Assembly (NCBI RefSeq): GCF_007830455.1
Contig: NZ_VLLB01000001.1
Location: 372,001-436,000, forward strand
Direction of reading: 5' to 3'
DNA from: Pseudoduganella lurida
GTDB taxonomy: Bacteria; Pseudomonadota; Gammaproteobacteria; Burkholderiales; Burkholderiaceae_D
Length of the DNA stretch: 64,000 nt
Position 1 is the first letter of the stretch. The number at the start of each line of letters is the position of its first letter. Position numbers and translations under genes: made by a program. Positions 36,704 through 45,532 of this stretch are shown here, in pieces. The notes beneath the pieces are model-generated. The model saw nothing but the letters and a program-made list of their open reading frames with translations, did not search any database and was not told the DNA's origin.

Positions 36704-39556
36704 ATGGATAGTCTCACCGTTCTGGCCTACTTCAATGCCGGCGAACTGGCCGAGCAATTCAATGCGGTGGCGGCGCTGACGTCCAGCGGCACCATGCGCG
36801 ACATGTTGCGCACCGTGGCGCTGGTCGGCGGACTCACGCTGCTGATCGGCCTGGCCCTGCGGCGCGACCAGGAGCCGACCGAATTCCTGCGCTGGATCGT
36901 GATGGTCTCGTTCATCCAGTTTGCCCTGCTGATGCCGAAAGGACCGGTGACCGTTCTCGATCGTACCGGCACGCAGCCACCCGTCGTCGTCGCCAACGTG
37001 CCGATGGTGCTCGGCATGCTGGCCGCCATGAGCTCGCGCGTGGGCGATACCTTGACGCGCGCCTTCGAGGCCCTGTCGGCGCTGCCCGATGACCTGAAGT
37101 TCCAGCGGCACGGCCTCATGTTCGGCAACACGGTACTGGTCGACACACTGCAGGCTGCCCCCGTCTCGCCGGTGTTCCGCGACGATCTGACGCGCTTCGT
37201 CAACAACTGCACCTACTACGACATTCTCAGCGGCCGCATCGCCGCCGACGCGCTCGCCACCAGCGGTGACATCTGGACGGTCATGGCCGCCACTTCCAGT
37301 GCTCTGCGCACGCCGATTGCCGGTGCGCCGTCCGGATCGATGGTCTGCACGGATGCGTATGCACTCTTGTCGCAGCGCTGGAACGATGAAATACGGGCAG
37401 TGCTCAAGACCCGCGGCCGCATCCTCAACCCGTCGACCATCAACAATGCCGCGGCCGCCGCCCTGCTGGACTCGCAGATCACCGCGTCATACGCGGAGCT
37501 GACCGGCATCGCGGCGACCGCGTCGACGTCGCTGCGGCAGAACATGGTACTCAATGCCGTGCGGGACTCCCAGATGATCGCGGCCCAGCGGCTCGATTCC
37601 AGCAGCGCCGCCATCGTCGGTGCGACGCAGGCGCAGGCGGAGATGACGGCCAACCTGCAGTACATGGCCATGGCGCGGGTGGCCGAACGCGCCACGCCAC
37701 GCATCCGCAGCGTCATCGAGATCGTCTGCTACTTCGTGTTCCCGATCGTGATCTGCTTGATGATCCTGGCCGTCGACCATGCGGGCAAGATCCTGAAGTT
37801 CTACGCAATGTCGATCGTCTGGGTGCAGCTGATTCCACCCCTGTACGCGATTCTCAATTTCGTCATGATGCGCGCCGGCCGCCCGTCCCTGGTCGGGATC
37901 GCCACGTCCGCGGACACCGAGCCTGCCGTCAACCTGCAGAACATCGCACAGCTGAGCCAGCAGGGCCTGTCCGACATGGCAATAGCCGGCTACCTCACCG
38001 TGCTGCTGCCAATGATCGCCTGGGCACTGGTCAAGAGTGGCGAAGTGGGTGGCGCCGCCCTGTTCAGTGCCATCGGTGCCCCGGCCGGCGGCGCTGCCGC
38101 ATCGGCGGCCACCAGCCTCGCCGCAGGCAACATCAGCCAGGGCAATGTCAGCGTCGACACCACCAGCGCCAACACGGTCAGTGCGCACCACTACGACGTC
38201 GCGCCCTCCATCACGTCGGGCTTTGCCCGCCACACGACAGCGGCCGGCAGCGCCATCATGGGCCCGCAAGGCGTGTTCCGTTTCCAGGGCAACCAGAGTT
38301 CACTGGGTTTCACTGCCAACTTTGGCCAAAAGATCGGCAATGCGCTGCACCAGGAAGCTTCCGGGCGAGAAGAAGTGTCGAAGCGAGAAACGATCGCCGC
38401 AAGCGAGCAGCGCTCTGCCGCGCTTGCCGACAGGATGACTCTGCAGAAGGCCTACAGCGAACAGCACGGCGATACGCATTCGGACGAAACGGGCAAGGCA
38501 AGCAAGGCAACTTCGACGTTGGCGGAACTGAACCAGATAGCGGAAACTGTGAACGAACGCCTCGGCCTGACCAGCGGGTCGGAAATCGGACGAAAAATCG
38601 TCGGTTCGATTGTTACTGGCGTAGGGGTGAAGGGCGGCATCGGTAAGTTGTTTGAGGCTCGAGTCGGAGCCGACAGCAACACCCTCCGGGAAGCGGGTAA
38701 TCGAGAGGCATTGGACGCCGCCACTTCATTTGCCGAGGACAGGCTGAAATCGCGCGGCATTACTGTCGACGAAGCGCTCAGCGATGACTTCCGTCACAGC
38801 GAAGCCTTCCAGTGGGGATCGCAACTGAATCTTCAATCCATCAGCTCTTCGGAGGCGGCGCTGACCAAGTCGAAGGAGCACACCGAAAACGCCGAGCGCG
38901 CCAAGTCGGAGGCGTTCTCGTTATCACGACAGGCGAACGTTGTCACTGACAACTGGCTGCACTCATCGATGAATTACGAAGGCTATCTGGCTTCACGATT
39001 GCAACAGGACAATCGCCTCGAGCTGTTCAACCAGTTGTATCAGTCGAATCCGGAACTGGCAGCCAAACTTGCGGCCGGGTATCTGGCCGAGACAAACTTC
39101 GACGTCATGCCAATCCTGCCGCGGGTGAGCAATGAGTTGAGCGACGTGCAGGAGGCCGACACGCACTTGCAAGGAAGGACGATAGCGAGCGAGTACAAGC
39201 GATACGGAACGCTGGCATCGGATGTCGAGAGCAGACACGAGGCCAATCAGGCGGCAATCCGCCGCCGTGGTTTCAAGGACGTCGACCAAATCGAATCGAA
39301 GGTGGCGAGCGCGGTGGCTAAAGCGCTTGAGGAAGCGCGTGCCCGGAGTGAGGCAGAGGGATCACAGGTCGCCCGCCGGGTCCGCGAAGGAAAGGATGCC
39401 AGTAAAGCCTTGCTGCAGCGTGGCGCGCTAACCGGGAAAGACCGCCGACCAGATGACAAGCCGAAGCCAGGCTCTGCCGCAGACCACCAGGACAAACTGC
39501 ATGAACGATTGTACGGACCGGATAACCGATCGGATCCCCGCGACGTCAAGAAATGA
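36704..39556 (+). CDS. traG: Mating-pair stabilisation protein TraG
   Basis: A 950-residue inner-membrane protein, full length for TraG. The N-terminal half has five hydrophobic segments near residues 34-52, 61-78, 340-360, 368-390 and 425-443 and acts in pilus assembly. The C-terminal half is a large hydrophilic periplasmic domain rich in Ser, Ala and Glu (TraG* in F, involved in mating-pair stabilisation and entry exclusion). Its last 300 residues use visibly less GC-rich codons than the first half, which hints at separate evolution of the variable domain. The start is two bases after traH, and it is the last gene of the long operon. Confidence 0.93.
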   Translation: MDSLTVLAYFNAGELAEQFNAVAALTSSGTMRDMLRTVALVGGLTLLIGLALRRDQEPTEFLRWIVMVSFIQFALLMPKGPVTVLDRTGTQPPVVVANVPMVLGMLAAMSSRVGDTLTRAFEALSALPDDLKFQRHGLMFGNTVLVDTLQAAPVSPVFRDDLTRFVNNCTYYDILSGRIAADALATSGDIWTVMAATSSALRTPIAGAPSGSMVCTDAYALLSQRWNDEIRAVLKTRGRILNPSTINNAAAAALLDSQITASYAELTGIAATASTSLRQNMVLNAVRDSQMIAAQRLDSSSAAIVGATQAQAEMTANLQYMAMARVAERATPRIRSVIEIVCYFVFPIVICLMILAVDHAGKILKFYAMSIVWVQLIPPLYAILNFVMMRAGRPSLVGIATSADTEPAVNLQNIAQLSQQGLSDMAIAGYLTVLLPMIAWALVKSGEVGGAALFSAIGAPAGGAAASAATSLAAGNISQGNVSVDTTSANTVSAHHYDVAPSITSGFARHTTAAGSAIMGPQGVFRFQGNQSSLGFTANFGQKIGNALHQEASGREEVSKRETIAASEQRSAALADRMTLQKAYSEQHGDTHSDETGKASKATSTLAELNQIAETVNERLGLTSGSEIGRKIVGSIVTGVGVKGGIGKLFEARVGADSNTLREAGNREALDAATSFAEDRLKSRGITVDEALSDDFRHSEAFQWGSQLNLQSISSSEAALTKSKEHTENAERAKSEAFSLSRQANVVTDNWLHSSMNYEGYLASRLQQDNRLELFNQLYQSNPELAAKLAAGYLAETNFDVMPILPRVSNELSDVQEADTHLQGRTIASEYKRYGTLASDVESRHEANQAAIRRRGFKDVDQIESKVASAVAKALEEARARSEAEGSQVARRVREGKDASKALLQRGALTGKDRRPDDKPKPGSAADHQDKLHERLYGPDNRSDPRDVKK

Positions 39557-39565
39557 GCTGTGATC

Positions 39566-39793
39566 CTACTTGTGCCAATTATCGAAAATACTGTTATATA
39601 TGGACCATCGCGGCGAGGATGAGTCTATAACTGGGTTTCGGTCATAGTCGTCTCGGCTGTATCGGCAGCCCGCGTTTCTCCAGCACTCGGCGAGGCGATA
39701 CAACCGGCCATCCCTATGGCGCGGCTCATTATCCAAGATCGCTTGTGCAGCGATAGCCACCTCATTATGATCAATTACTCTCTTCGTGACCAT
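39566..39793 (-). CDS. Small protein of unknown function between traG and traI
   Basis: A possible 75-residue gene on the strand opposite to traG, ending ten bases beyond the traG stop. A run of eight G residues immediately before the ATG could serve as a ribosome site. The protein is hydrophilic with many charged and aromatic residues (RDGRLYRLAECWRNAGCRYS and SPRWSIYNSIFDNWHK), unlike a chance frame. I do not recognise it. In F the entry-exclusion genes traS and traT follow traG, but this protein has no membrane helix or lipobox, so that role is not supported. Confidence 0.42.
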   Translation of the reverse strand: MVTKRVIDHNEVAIAAQAILDNEPRHRDGRLYRLAECWRNAGCRYSRDDYDRNPVIDSSSPRWSIYNSIFDNWHK

Positions 39794-39855
39794 TCCCCCC
39801 CCTAATTGGGCCTACACTTCTGCCTCTGTAGACAATAGAGATCGACAGAAGTTCC

Positions 39856-42729
39856 CTACATTTCCATTCCATCGCTCCTTCCGTGTCCTCTGCCCTGCCC
39901 CTTGGCACCCGAGCGCTCTGCGGCCGGCGCCATGCCCTCCAGCGCACTGCTCTTCGCCTGCACCTGTTGAATCAGTTTGATCGTTCTTTCAGTGGAGTCC
40001 GTGTAGATGCGCAAGTCGGTACGCGGTCGGGTAATCCCGACGTAAAAGCTGCGCTCCCCCATTGCGCCGCGACTATCACGCGTGATGAGGAAATTCGCCC
40101 TGCCCGTCGTCCTGCCTTGTGCAGCGTAGACCGTCATCGCATAAGCATAGTCCCAATGACTGTGGCTTCTCTGCGCTGGATCGAGCGTGACGGAGCGCGT
40201 TCCCACGGCGACCACCATACGGTCACCATCAAAGCCGGTCACCGTCCCTGGTGTGCCATTCTGCACGTCGAGCTCCTTGTTGTTTCGGGTAAACCGGATT
40301 TCGTCACCCACGCCGATGTTCCGCTCTTGCGCAGTATAACTTTCGACCCTCACCTGCTGGTCCGCGTGCCACTTTACCGACCTGCCGTTGGGCGTCAACA
40401 CGATCGCGGTCTGAGACGCAGAATCGATACTCCGGACAGTGACATAGTCGCCCCGCTGGACGCCCATCTGCCGGTAGTCACGGTTGAAGCGTAGTACCAT
40501 CCCGGGCTCGAAATAGGCCGAGAAGCGCCGCTGTGCTTCCGTATGGTCGACACGTACGAGCGTCGCAAACGACTTCTCACTACTGGCGATGATGCCCTGG
40601 TTCTGCAGTTCCCCCCGCACCATCTTATTGATGACCTCGCGGTCCTTGTTCAATGGCACGAGGAGCAGGCTGTTGGCCCGTGCCTCGCCCGACAGGCCAA
40701 CGAGATCCGCCACGATCTGCTCGAACAACGCCGGCTTGCTGGGCATATCGACGATACGAGATTGCAAATGACCCAACGCGGTGACGTTGTCGCGTTCCAC
40801 GGCGGCTGCCACCGCGTCGCGCAGGTCCTGGACCTGCTGCCTGCTGATGCTCGTCATCTCTGTCTGCGCGACGCCATGCTTGAGCAGCAGTTCAAACGGC
40901 TTGCCCGATTCCACAGCGTTCAGCTGCAGCCGATCACCGACCAGGATCAACCGCGCACCGGTGCGGTCGGCGGCCTCCATCAACTCCGACACCTGTCGCT
41001 GGCCAGCCAACGAGGCCTCATCCAAGACCCATAACTGGAGATTGCGCGTCTGCGCGGGCGCTTTGCTGCGCCCATCCGGCGCATTCGGCAGCTGAATGCG
41101 GATGGTCCTGATATCACTGCCAGCCAGATCGATTGCGCCGGTGATGTCCAGGGGGTGCGGCTTGTTGGCAATGCGCTGTTCCTGCACAAGCGCGAGCTGG
41201 AATGCTGCCACGGTGCTGCTGCGGATGCCGCTCTCCTCTTCCAGCGTACGTGCCCCCTCGGCGCTCGGCGACACGCCCAGCACCTCATATCCGCTTTCTC
41301 TAGCAACCTCGTTCACCATCTGCAGCATGGTCGTCTTGCCGGTGCCGGCATAGCCCTGCAACGCAACGATGCGGTCAGCGCTCGTCAGGGCCAGCACGGC
41401 AGCGTCCTCCTGCCCAGCCGTCAATGCAAATGCCTGGCCGATCTCGATCGACTTCTTCAATTCGAACCTGTCGATCGCTGCTGCCACGGCCTCGGCACGG
41501 GCGATGGGCTCCACCGCGCTCTTGCCGCGATCCGCCAAGGACAGCATGTGTCTCTCACGATCCATCGCGACAGGCGTCGTGATGTCGCCCGGTGCGGTGC
41601 GCAATGCCTGCCCACGATCGAGCGCCGCAACAACAGCCTCTTGCACGCGGTCCAGGGTGACGCCCGCCCAAGGCGCGACGTGCGCCGCATGCGCCAGTGC
41701 TGTCCGCGTCAGGTGCGCGTCCGACATGACGCTCTCCCGCTCCGAGATGTGTTCGAGAGCGAACGCCACGGACGCTGCCGCCATGTCCACAGAATAGGCC
41801 GGATCGATCGGATGTCGCGCCTGCATTTCGCGCTGCACCTCGATGCGATTGAAGTCGATACCGATGCCACTGGCCCGCTCCAGCCATTCATCACGCAACG
41901 TCTCGTGGGAAAACGCCGGTTTCGCAGGACGGGTACGCAATGCGGCATCCTCGCGCTGCGCCGCGGTCGCTGTGTCACGTGTCAGCCCGAACCGCTCGAG
42001 CCGATCCTCGATCGCCCGCGCCCGCTGGCTGAAGTGCTCGATCTGCTCGCGGGAGAATCCAGCAATTTCCCAGCTGCCCTTGGGCCCTGCCTCGATGCGA
42101 TAGCCGAGCGCTCGCAGGTTCGCGGCCAGTTCACTGTCGTAGATGGCCCCCAGCAGCTTCTGCGATCGATACAGAGAGGAGTTGTCCAGCGAACGCCAGA
42201 CACCGTCGCCGCCCATCGTCGCGTTGGCGATCACGAGGTGGGTGTGGGTCTGCGGATCCAGCGCACGACTCACGGTATGATGAAAGCGCGCCACCACCAG
42301 CTTGCCCGTCTGTTCTTCGCGGGTCTGGCCAGCCTCCGTGACGCGCATCGCGGTCAGGTTCTTCTCGATATAGGCCAGGACCTTGTCGACCGCCGCCTCG
42401 TGCGCTGCACGCACCTCACTCCGGTCCGCAACCTCGGCCAGGAGAGACACCGATTTCGGGGCTGACAGGGTCACATCGTAGCCCGGACGATGATCGCGCA
42501 CGAGCTCGCCAGTGGTGGCATCGCGCCCGATGATCCGGCCCAACGCCTGGTCGCCCACTTGGCCGCTCAGGACAGCGACGAACTGTTCGGGCGCCACCTC
42601 GCCGGCTAGGCCGAGGGCCGCTGCGCCTTCGCCCTGCCATGCGGAGCGCGCCGCGTTCTGGTCCTGGGTGTAGTAGTTGTCGTCGGCGTAGTAGCTGGCC
42701 GCGCTGGCCACGCTCTTGAGGTTACTCAT
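39856..42729 (-). CDS. traI: MobF-family conjugative relaxase/helicase (TraI/TrwC)
   Basis: A 957-residue relaxase that nicks oriT, stays bound to the 5' end and unwinds the strand for transfer. The N-terminal relaxase domain begins with the tyrosine cluster YYADDNYY (Tyr13, 14, 19, 20), then YDVTLSAPKSVSLLAE and the metal-binding histidines His151, His162 and His164 in HHTVSRALDPQTHTHL. The helicase half has Walker A GYAGTGKTTML (Lys465) and further superfamily 1 motifs (WVLDEASLAG, LILVGDRLQLNAV, HSHWDYAYAMTVYAAQGRT). It is nearer in size to R388 TrwC than to F TraI. The ATG at 42729 overlaps the traD stop by eight bases. Confidence 0.95.
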   Translation of the reverse strand: MSNLKSVASAASYYADDNYYTQDQNAARSAWQGEGAAALGLAGEVAPEQFVAVLSGQVGDQALGRIIGRDATTGELVRDHRPGYDVTLSAPKSVSLLAEVADRSEVRAAHEAAVDKVLAYIEKNLTAMRVTEAGQTREEQTGKLVVARFHHTVSRALDPQTHTHLVIANATMGGDGVWRSLDNSSLYRSQKLLGAIYDSELAANLRALGYRIEAGPKGSWEIAGFSREQIEHFSQRARAIEDRLERFGLTRDTATAAQREDAALRTRPAKPAFSHETLRDEWLERASGIGIDFNRIEVQREMQARHPIDPAYSVDMAAASVAFALEHISERESVMSDAHLTRTALAHAAHVAPWAGVTLDRVQEAVVAALDRGQALRTAPGDITTPVAMDRERHMLSLADRGKSAVEPIARAEAVAAAIDRFELKKSIEIGQAFALTAGQEDAAVLALTSADRIVALQGYAGTGKTTMLQMVNEVARESGYEVLGVSPSAEGARTLEEESGIRSSTVAAFQLALVQEQRIANKPHPLDITGAIDLAGSDIRTIRIQLPNAPDGRSKAPAQTRNLQLWVLDEASLAGQRQVSELMEAADRTGARLILVGDRLQLNAVESGKPFELLLKHGVAQTEMTSISRQQVQDLRDAVAAAVERDNVTALGHLQSRIVDMPSKPALFEQIVADLVGLSGEARANSLLLVPLNKDREVINKMVRGELQNQGIIASSEKSFATLVRVDHTEAQRRFSAYFEPGMVLRFNRDYRQMGVQRGDYVTVRSIDSASQTAIVLTPNGRSVKWHADQQVRVESYTAQERNIGVGDEIRFTRNNKELDVQNGTPGTVTGFDGDRMVVAVGTRSVTLDPAQRSHSHWDYAYAMTVYAAQGRTTGRANFLITRDSRGAMGERSFYVGITRPRTDLRIYTDSTERTIKLIQQVQAKSSALEGMAPAAERSGAKGQGRGHGRSDGMEM

Positions 42730-44470
42730 CGAGATCATAGCTGACGATCTCACGTTCCAGGAACGGTGCCGCGATGCGCGGATAGTCCTGGTAAGCGAAT
42801 GCCACCTTCATCACGTCGTTGCGCCCCGCGAGCCGCAGATACCCGTGAAATTTCGGCAGCCCTTGGATCTCGGCCGGCAACACCAACTGGCGGGTGGTCC
42901 GACGCGACGTAATGGTCACGCCATCGCGCGTCGGGTCCTTGCCGAAGCTGAGGTTCTCGCTTTTTTCCAGCACCTCCTGCGTGCTCAAGCTCTTCGCCAC
43001 ATGCTCGGCCGTGGCGAAATCCGGCACGCGCAAGGTCAGCACGTTCTGGCAGGTCGACGCAATGGTCTGCGCATCGTCGCTGCCATAGACGCGCTTGAGC
43101 TGGGCGAAGTTCTGGTAGCCGATGATCGATGCGACGCCATACTTCCGGCCCCGTGTCGCAACCTGCTGCAGGCAGGGAATCCGGTCCAGCGCACTGAGCT
43201 CGTCGATGACGTTCCAGATCACGCGCTCGATGCTGGGCGGCAGGCTCATGACGGCGCGCAGGGCGATATCCATCCATGCCGTGATGAGCGGGCGCATCGT
43301 CACGAGCATGTCCTCGCGGGCCGACAGGAACAGCCAGCTGTCCTGCTTCGCGTCCGTCACCCAGTCCCGAATCGAGAATTGCGATGAGGCCGCACCGTCT
43401 TCCAGGAACCGCACCGCCTTGCCGGCACGCACGACGTTCATGCGGATGCTCAGCGCCGTGCGCGCCGCTTCCGGGTCCATGTAAACGGACGCTGGCAGCT
43501 TTTTCACGAGGTCCTGGATCTCCTCGAGACTCATGATGTTGATCGCCTCGACCAGCGCACGGTTGGTGGCCTTGCCCTGCCTGGCCAAACGGCTCATCAC
43601 GTCCTCGAGCACGATCTGCGCGCCCATTTCCCAGAAGGGCTCCTTCTGGTTCATCACGGGCAGAAAACCCTCGGCGACGTTGCCGAAGTCGTAGGGCCGG
43701 CGCACCTCGTTCCACGGTGTCCAACGTGGGCTGCGCTGGTCGAAAGGATTGAGGATGACGTCGCGCCCTTCCCGGTAGAAGCGCTCGACGTATTCGCCGG
43801 TGGGATCGAACACGATCACTTTCTGACCGCCCGAACGCACGCCGGACAGCGCTTCACCGATCGCCACCGATTTGCCGGTACCGACCGTGCCGGTGATCAT
43901 CGTGTTCAACACCTCGCAACCACGCTCCAGGGGCACGCCAGCGAACCGTACGGCGCTGGCTTTCCCGTCGCGCTCCAGCGTCCTCCGCACGACAGACGGT
44001 TCCACGAACACCGCACCGCGTATCACGATGTCTTCGGCAGCCCGCTGGCCCTGCCGGCGCCAGGCAGCGTGGGTGCCCAGCAGTACGGCCGCTGCGGCGA
44101 CCGTGCCCAGTGCCGCGCAACCGAGCAATGTCGACCGGATCTGGCTGCCCTCTTGTGCCGTCAGCGCCAGCAACGTGGCCGACGGAACGGCCGCCACCCG
44201 GCGCATGCGATCGCCCAACACGGGCAAGCGGACCGGCGTGGTCGGGGCATCCCGCCAGACGTGGATGTGTGCGGACGTTCGCGCCAGGAGGACGGCGCGC
44301 TGTTGCGGCGTCAGGAACTGGTAAGCGCAGAAGACCATGACACCGATGAACGCCACGCATGCCATCGCGACGCTGAAGCGCATCGCGGCCACGTACAGGC
44401 CGTATTCGTGGCGGACGATCTCCGCACCACGTATGAGATCCTGCCGGCGGCCGTGACGCAGGAATCCCAT
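42722..44470 (-). CDS. traD: Type IV coupling protein TraD
   Basis: A 582-residue VirD4/TraD-family ATPase that delivers the relaxase-DNA complex to the channel. Two N-terminal helices (about residues 30-50 and 114-133) are followed by the nucleotide domain, with Walker A TGTVGTGKSVAIGEAL (Lys200) and Walker B in VIWNVIDELSALDR. The PTGEYVERFYREGRD and TCQNVLTLRVPDF stretches are family features. It lacks the long acidic C-terminal tail of F TraD. The ATG at 44470 has GAGG upstream, and the reading frame is linked to the accessory gene before it and to traI after it, giving a three-gene unit. Confidence 0.94.
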   Translation of the reverse strand: MGFLRHGRRQDLIRGAEIVRHEYGLYVAAMRFSVAMACVAFIGVMVFCAYQFLTPQQRAVLLARTSAHIHVWRDAPTTPVRLPVLGDRMRRVAAVPSATLLALTAQEGSQIRSTLLGCAALGTVAAAAVLLGTHAAWRRQGQRAAEDIVIRGAVFVEPSVVRRTLERDGKASAVRFAGVPLERGCEVLNTMITGTVGTGKSVAIGEALSGVRSGGQKVIVFDPTGEYVERFYREGRDVILNPFDQRSPRWTPWNEVRRPYDFGNVAEGFLPVMNQKEPFWEMGAQIVLEDVMSRLARQGKATNRALVEAINIMSLEEIQDLVKKLPASVYMDPEAARTALSIRMNVVRAGKAVRFLEDGAASSQFSIRDWVTDAKQDSWLFLSAREDMLVTMRPLITAWMDIALRAVMSLPPSIERVIWNVIDELSALDRIPCLQQVATRGRKYGVASIIGYQNFAQLKRVYGSDDAQTIASTCQNVLTLRVPDFATAEHVAKSLSTQEVLEKSENLSFGKDPTRDGVTITSRRTTRQLVLPAEIQGLPKFHGYLRLAGRNDVMKVAFAYQDYPRIAAPFLEREIVSYDLDE

Positions 44471-44471
44471 G

Positions 44472-44804
44472 TCATTCCTCGCGGACCGACAGCGTTATGA
44501 GCTCGTCCTCCGCACGTCGCAATGCCGCCGCGATCGCCCCGTCGTGGCTGTCACCTCGTAGCAGGGCCTCCTGCTGAAAGCGAACGATGAGGGTCTGACG
44601 AAGCAACTCGCGTGCGGTTGCATCCGACGAAAACGCAGCACCGGCACGGCGTACGGTTTGCTCGATCGTCTCGTCGACGATGCCCCGTCGTAGCAGTTCC
44701 AGCACATAGGTGCCGACCGGCATGCGCCGCTTGCCGGCCTGGTCGATCACCCAGCGCCGAACATCGGCAGGCACTTTCAGCGGCAGTGGCAGTTTCGGCT
44801 CCAT
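44472..44804 (-). CDS. Relaxosome accessory protein, probable DNA-binding
   Basis: A 110-residue protein at the head of the traD-traI unit, where systems of this type encode a small oriT-binding protein. The N-terminus (LPLPLKVPADVRRWVIDQAGKRRMPVGTYV) resembles a ribbon-helix-helix: a short strand followed by two helices. The rest is helical and charged (SSDATARELLRQTLIVRFQQEALL). I chose the ATG at 44804; 33 further in-frame codons upstream look non-coding and would run into the inverted repeat. The stop lies one base before the traD ATG. The role in nicking and in autoregulation is inferred from position. Confidence 0.72.
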   Translation of the reverse strand: MEPKLPLPLKVPADVRRWVIDQAGKRRMPVGTYVLELLRRGIVDETIEQTVRRAGAAFSSDATARELLRQTLIVRFQQEALLRGDSHDGAIAAALRRAEDELITLSVREE

Positions 44805-44844
44805 CCTGCCAGTGTCGGACCTACCGATGTGCCCGCCATGTGCT

Positions 44845-44875
44845 GGATCAGCAAAGACTTGTAAAGTCCTGATCC
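44845..44875. promoter_or_regulatory. Nested inverted repeat upstream of the relaxosome genes, candidate oriT or operator
   Basis: GGATCAG (44845-44851) is repeated inverted as CTGATCC (44869-44875), and inside it GACTT (44856-44860) pairs with AAGTC (44864-44868) around GTA. The whole can form a hairpin of 31 bases. It lies 41 bases ahead of the accessory gene and within the 220-base divergent gap to the alpA-like gene. Such structures are typical of oriT next to a relaxosome gene, but an autoregulatory operator is equally possible. Confidence 0.55.
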
Positions 44876-45025
44876 CTATACGTCCAGTTGATGTAGTCGG
44901 CACCCTCAGCCGATCAGCATATACCCGACCCGTTCACCGCGCATACTGTATTTACCAGCCTGGTCCGTAGCAATGCCGTTCATCTGCTCACCCATTCCGC
45001 CCTCTCCCAACCGCGCGAGGCCGCC

Positions 45026-45331
45026 ATGTCCACCACCCAGGAGCGCCGCACGATCCCCCGCACCACCGAGCTGTCGCTGGTGAAGCTGCCGGCCGTCATG
45101 GCAATCTGCGGCATGTCCCGCAGCAGTGTTTACCTCGCGATCAAGCAAGGCGACTTTCCTGCCCCGATTGCCGTTGGCGGACGGGCGCGCGCATGGATTC
45201 GTCACGAAGTGGAGAACTGGATCGGCACCCGCGTCCGGGCCACTCGCGTCACACGCACCGGCCCGGTGACATCGACCTCTGCCCAGCCGCCTGCCAAGCG
45301 TAAGCGCTCCGGCCCGACGCGAATGCCCTGA
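45026..45331 (+). CDS. alpA: AlpA-family transcriptional regulator
   Basis: A 101-residue MerR-like winged-helix protein of the AlpA family. The core is VKLPAVMAICGMSRSSVYLAIKQGDFPAPIAVGGRARAWIRHEVENWI, with the helix-turn-helix in the CGMSRSSVYLAIKQGDFP part and a basic tail (PPAKRKRSG). AlpA proteins of phages and integrated elements activate excision, usually through the integrase gene. GAGG lies six bases before the ATG. It stands opposite the relaxosome genes, and the shared 220-base region carries the inverted repeat at 44845. Whether it acts on the distant tyrosine recombinase is not shown. Confidence 0.88.
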   Translation: MSTTQERRTIPRTTELSLVKLPAVMAICGMSRSSVYLAIKQGDFPAPIAVGGRARAWIRHEVENWIGTRVRATRVTRTGPVTSTSAQPPAKRKRSGPTRMP

Positions 45332-45532
45332 ATACACACGACGTCAGCCCTACGCTGTGCGCCTCCACGCCGCCAGCACCTCCGCATCATTGGCGCCCGC
45401 ACTAGCGATTGCCTGCCTGCGGTTCATACACAGGAAACATTTGCGCTGTAGGCTGCCGCCCTGCCGCCCTGCCGACTCGCTGCTCAACCGCAGACGCGTT
45501 GGCACACCCGTTCAACCACCGACAACTTGCCA

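Noticed and set aside
39566..39793. Assigning the small gene after traG as an entry-exclusion protein
   Set aside because: It has no membrane helix and no lipobox, and lies on the opposite strand.
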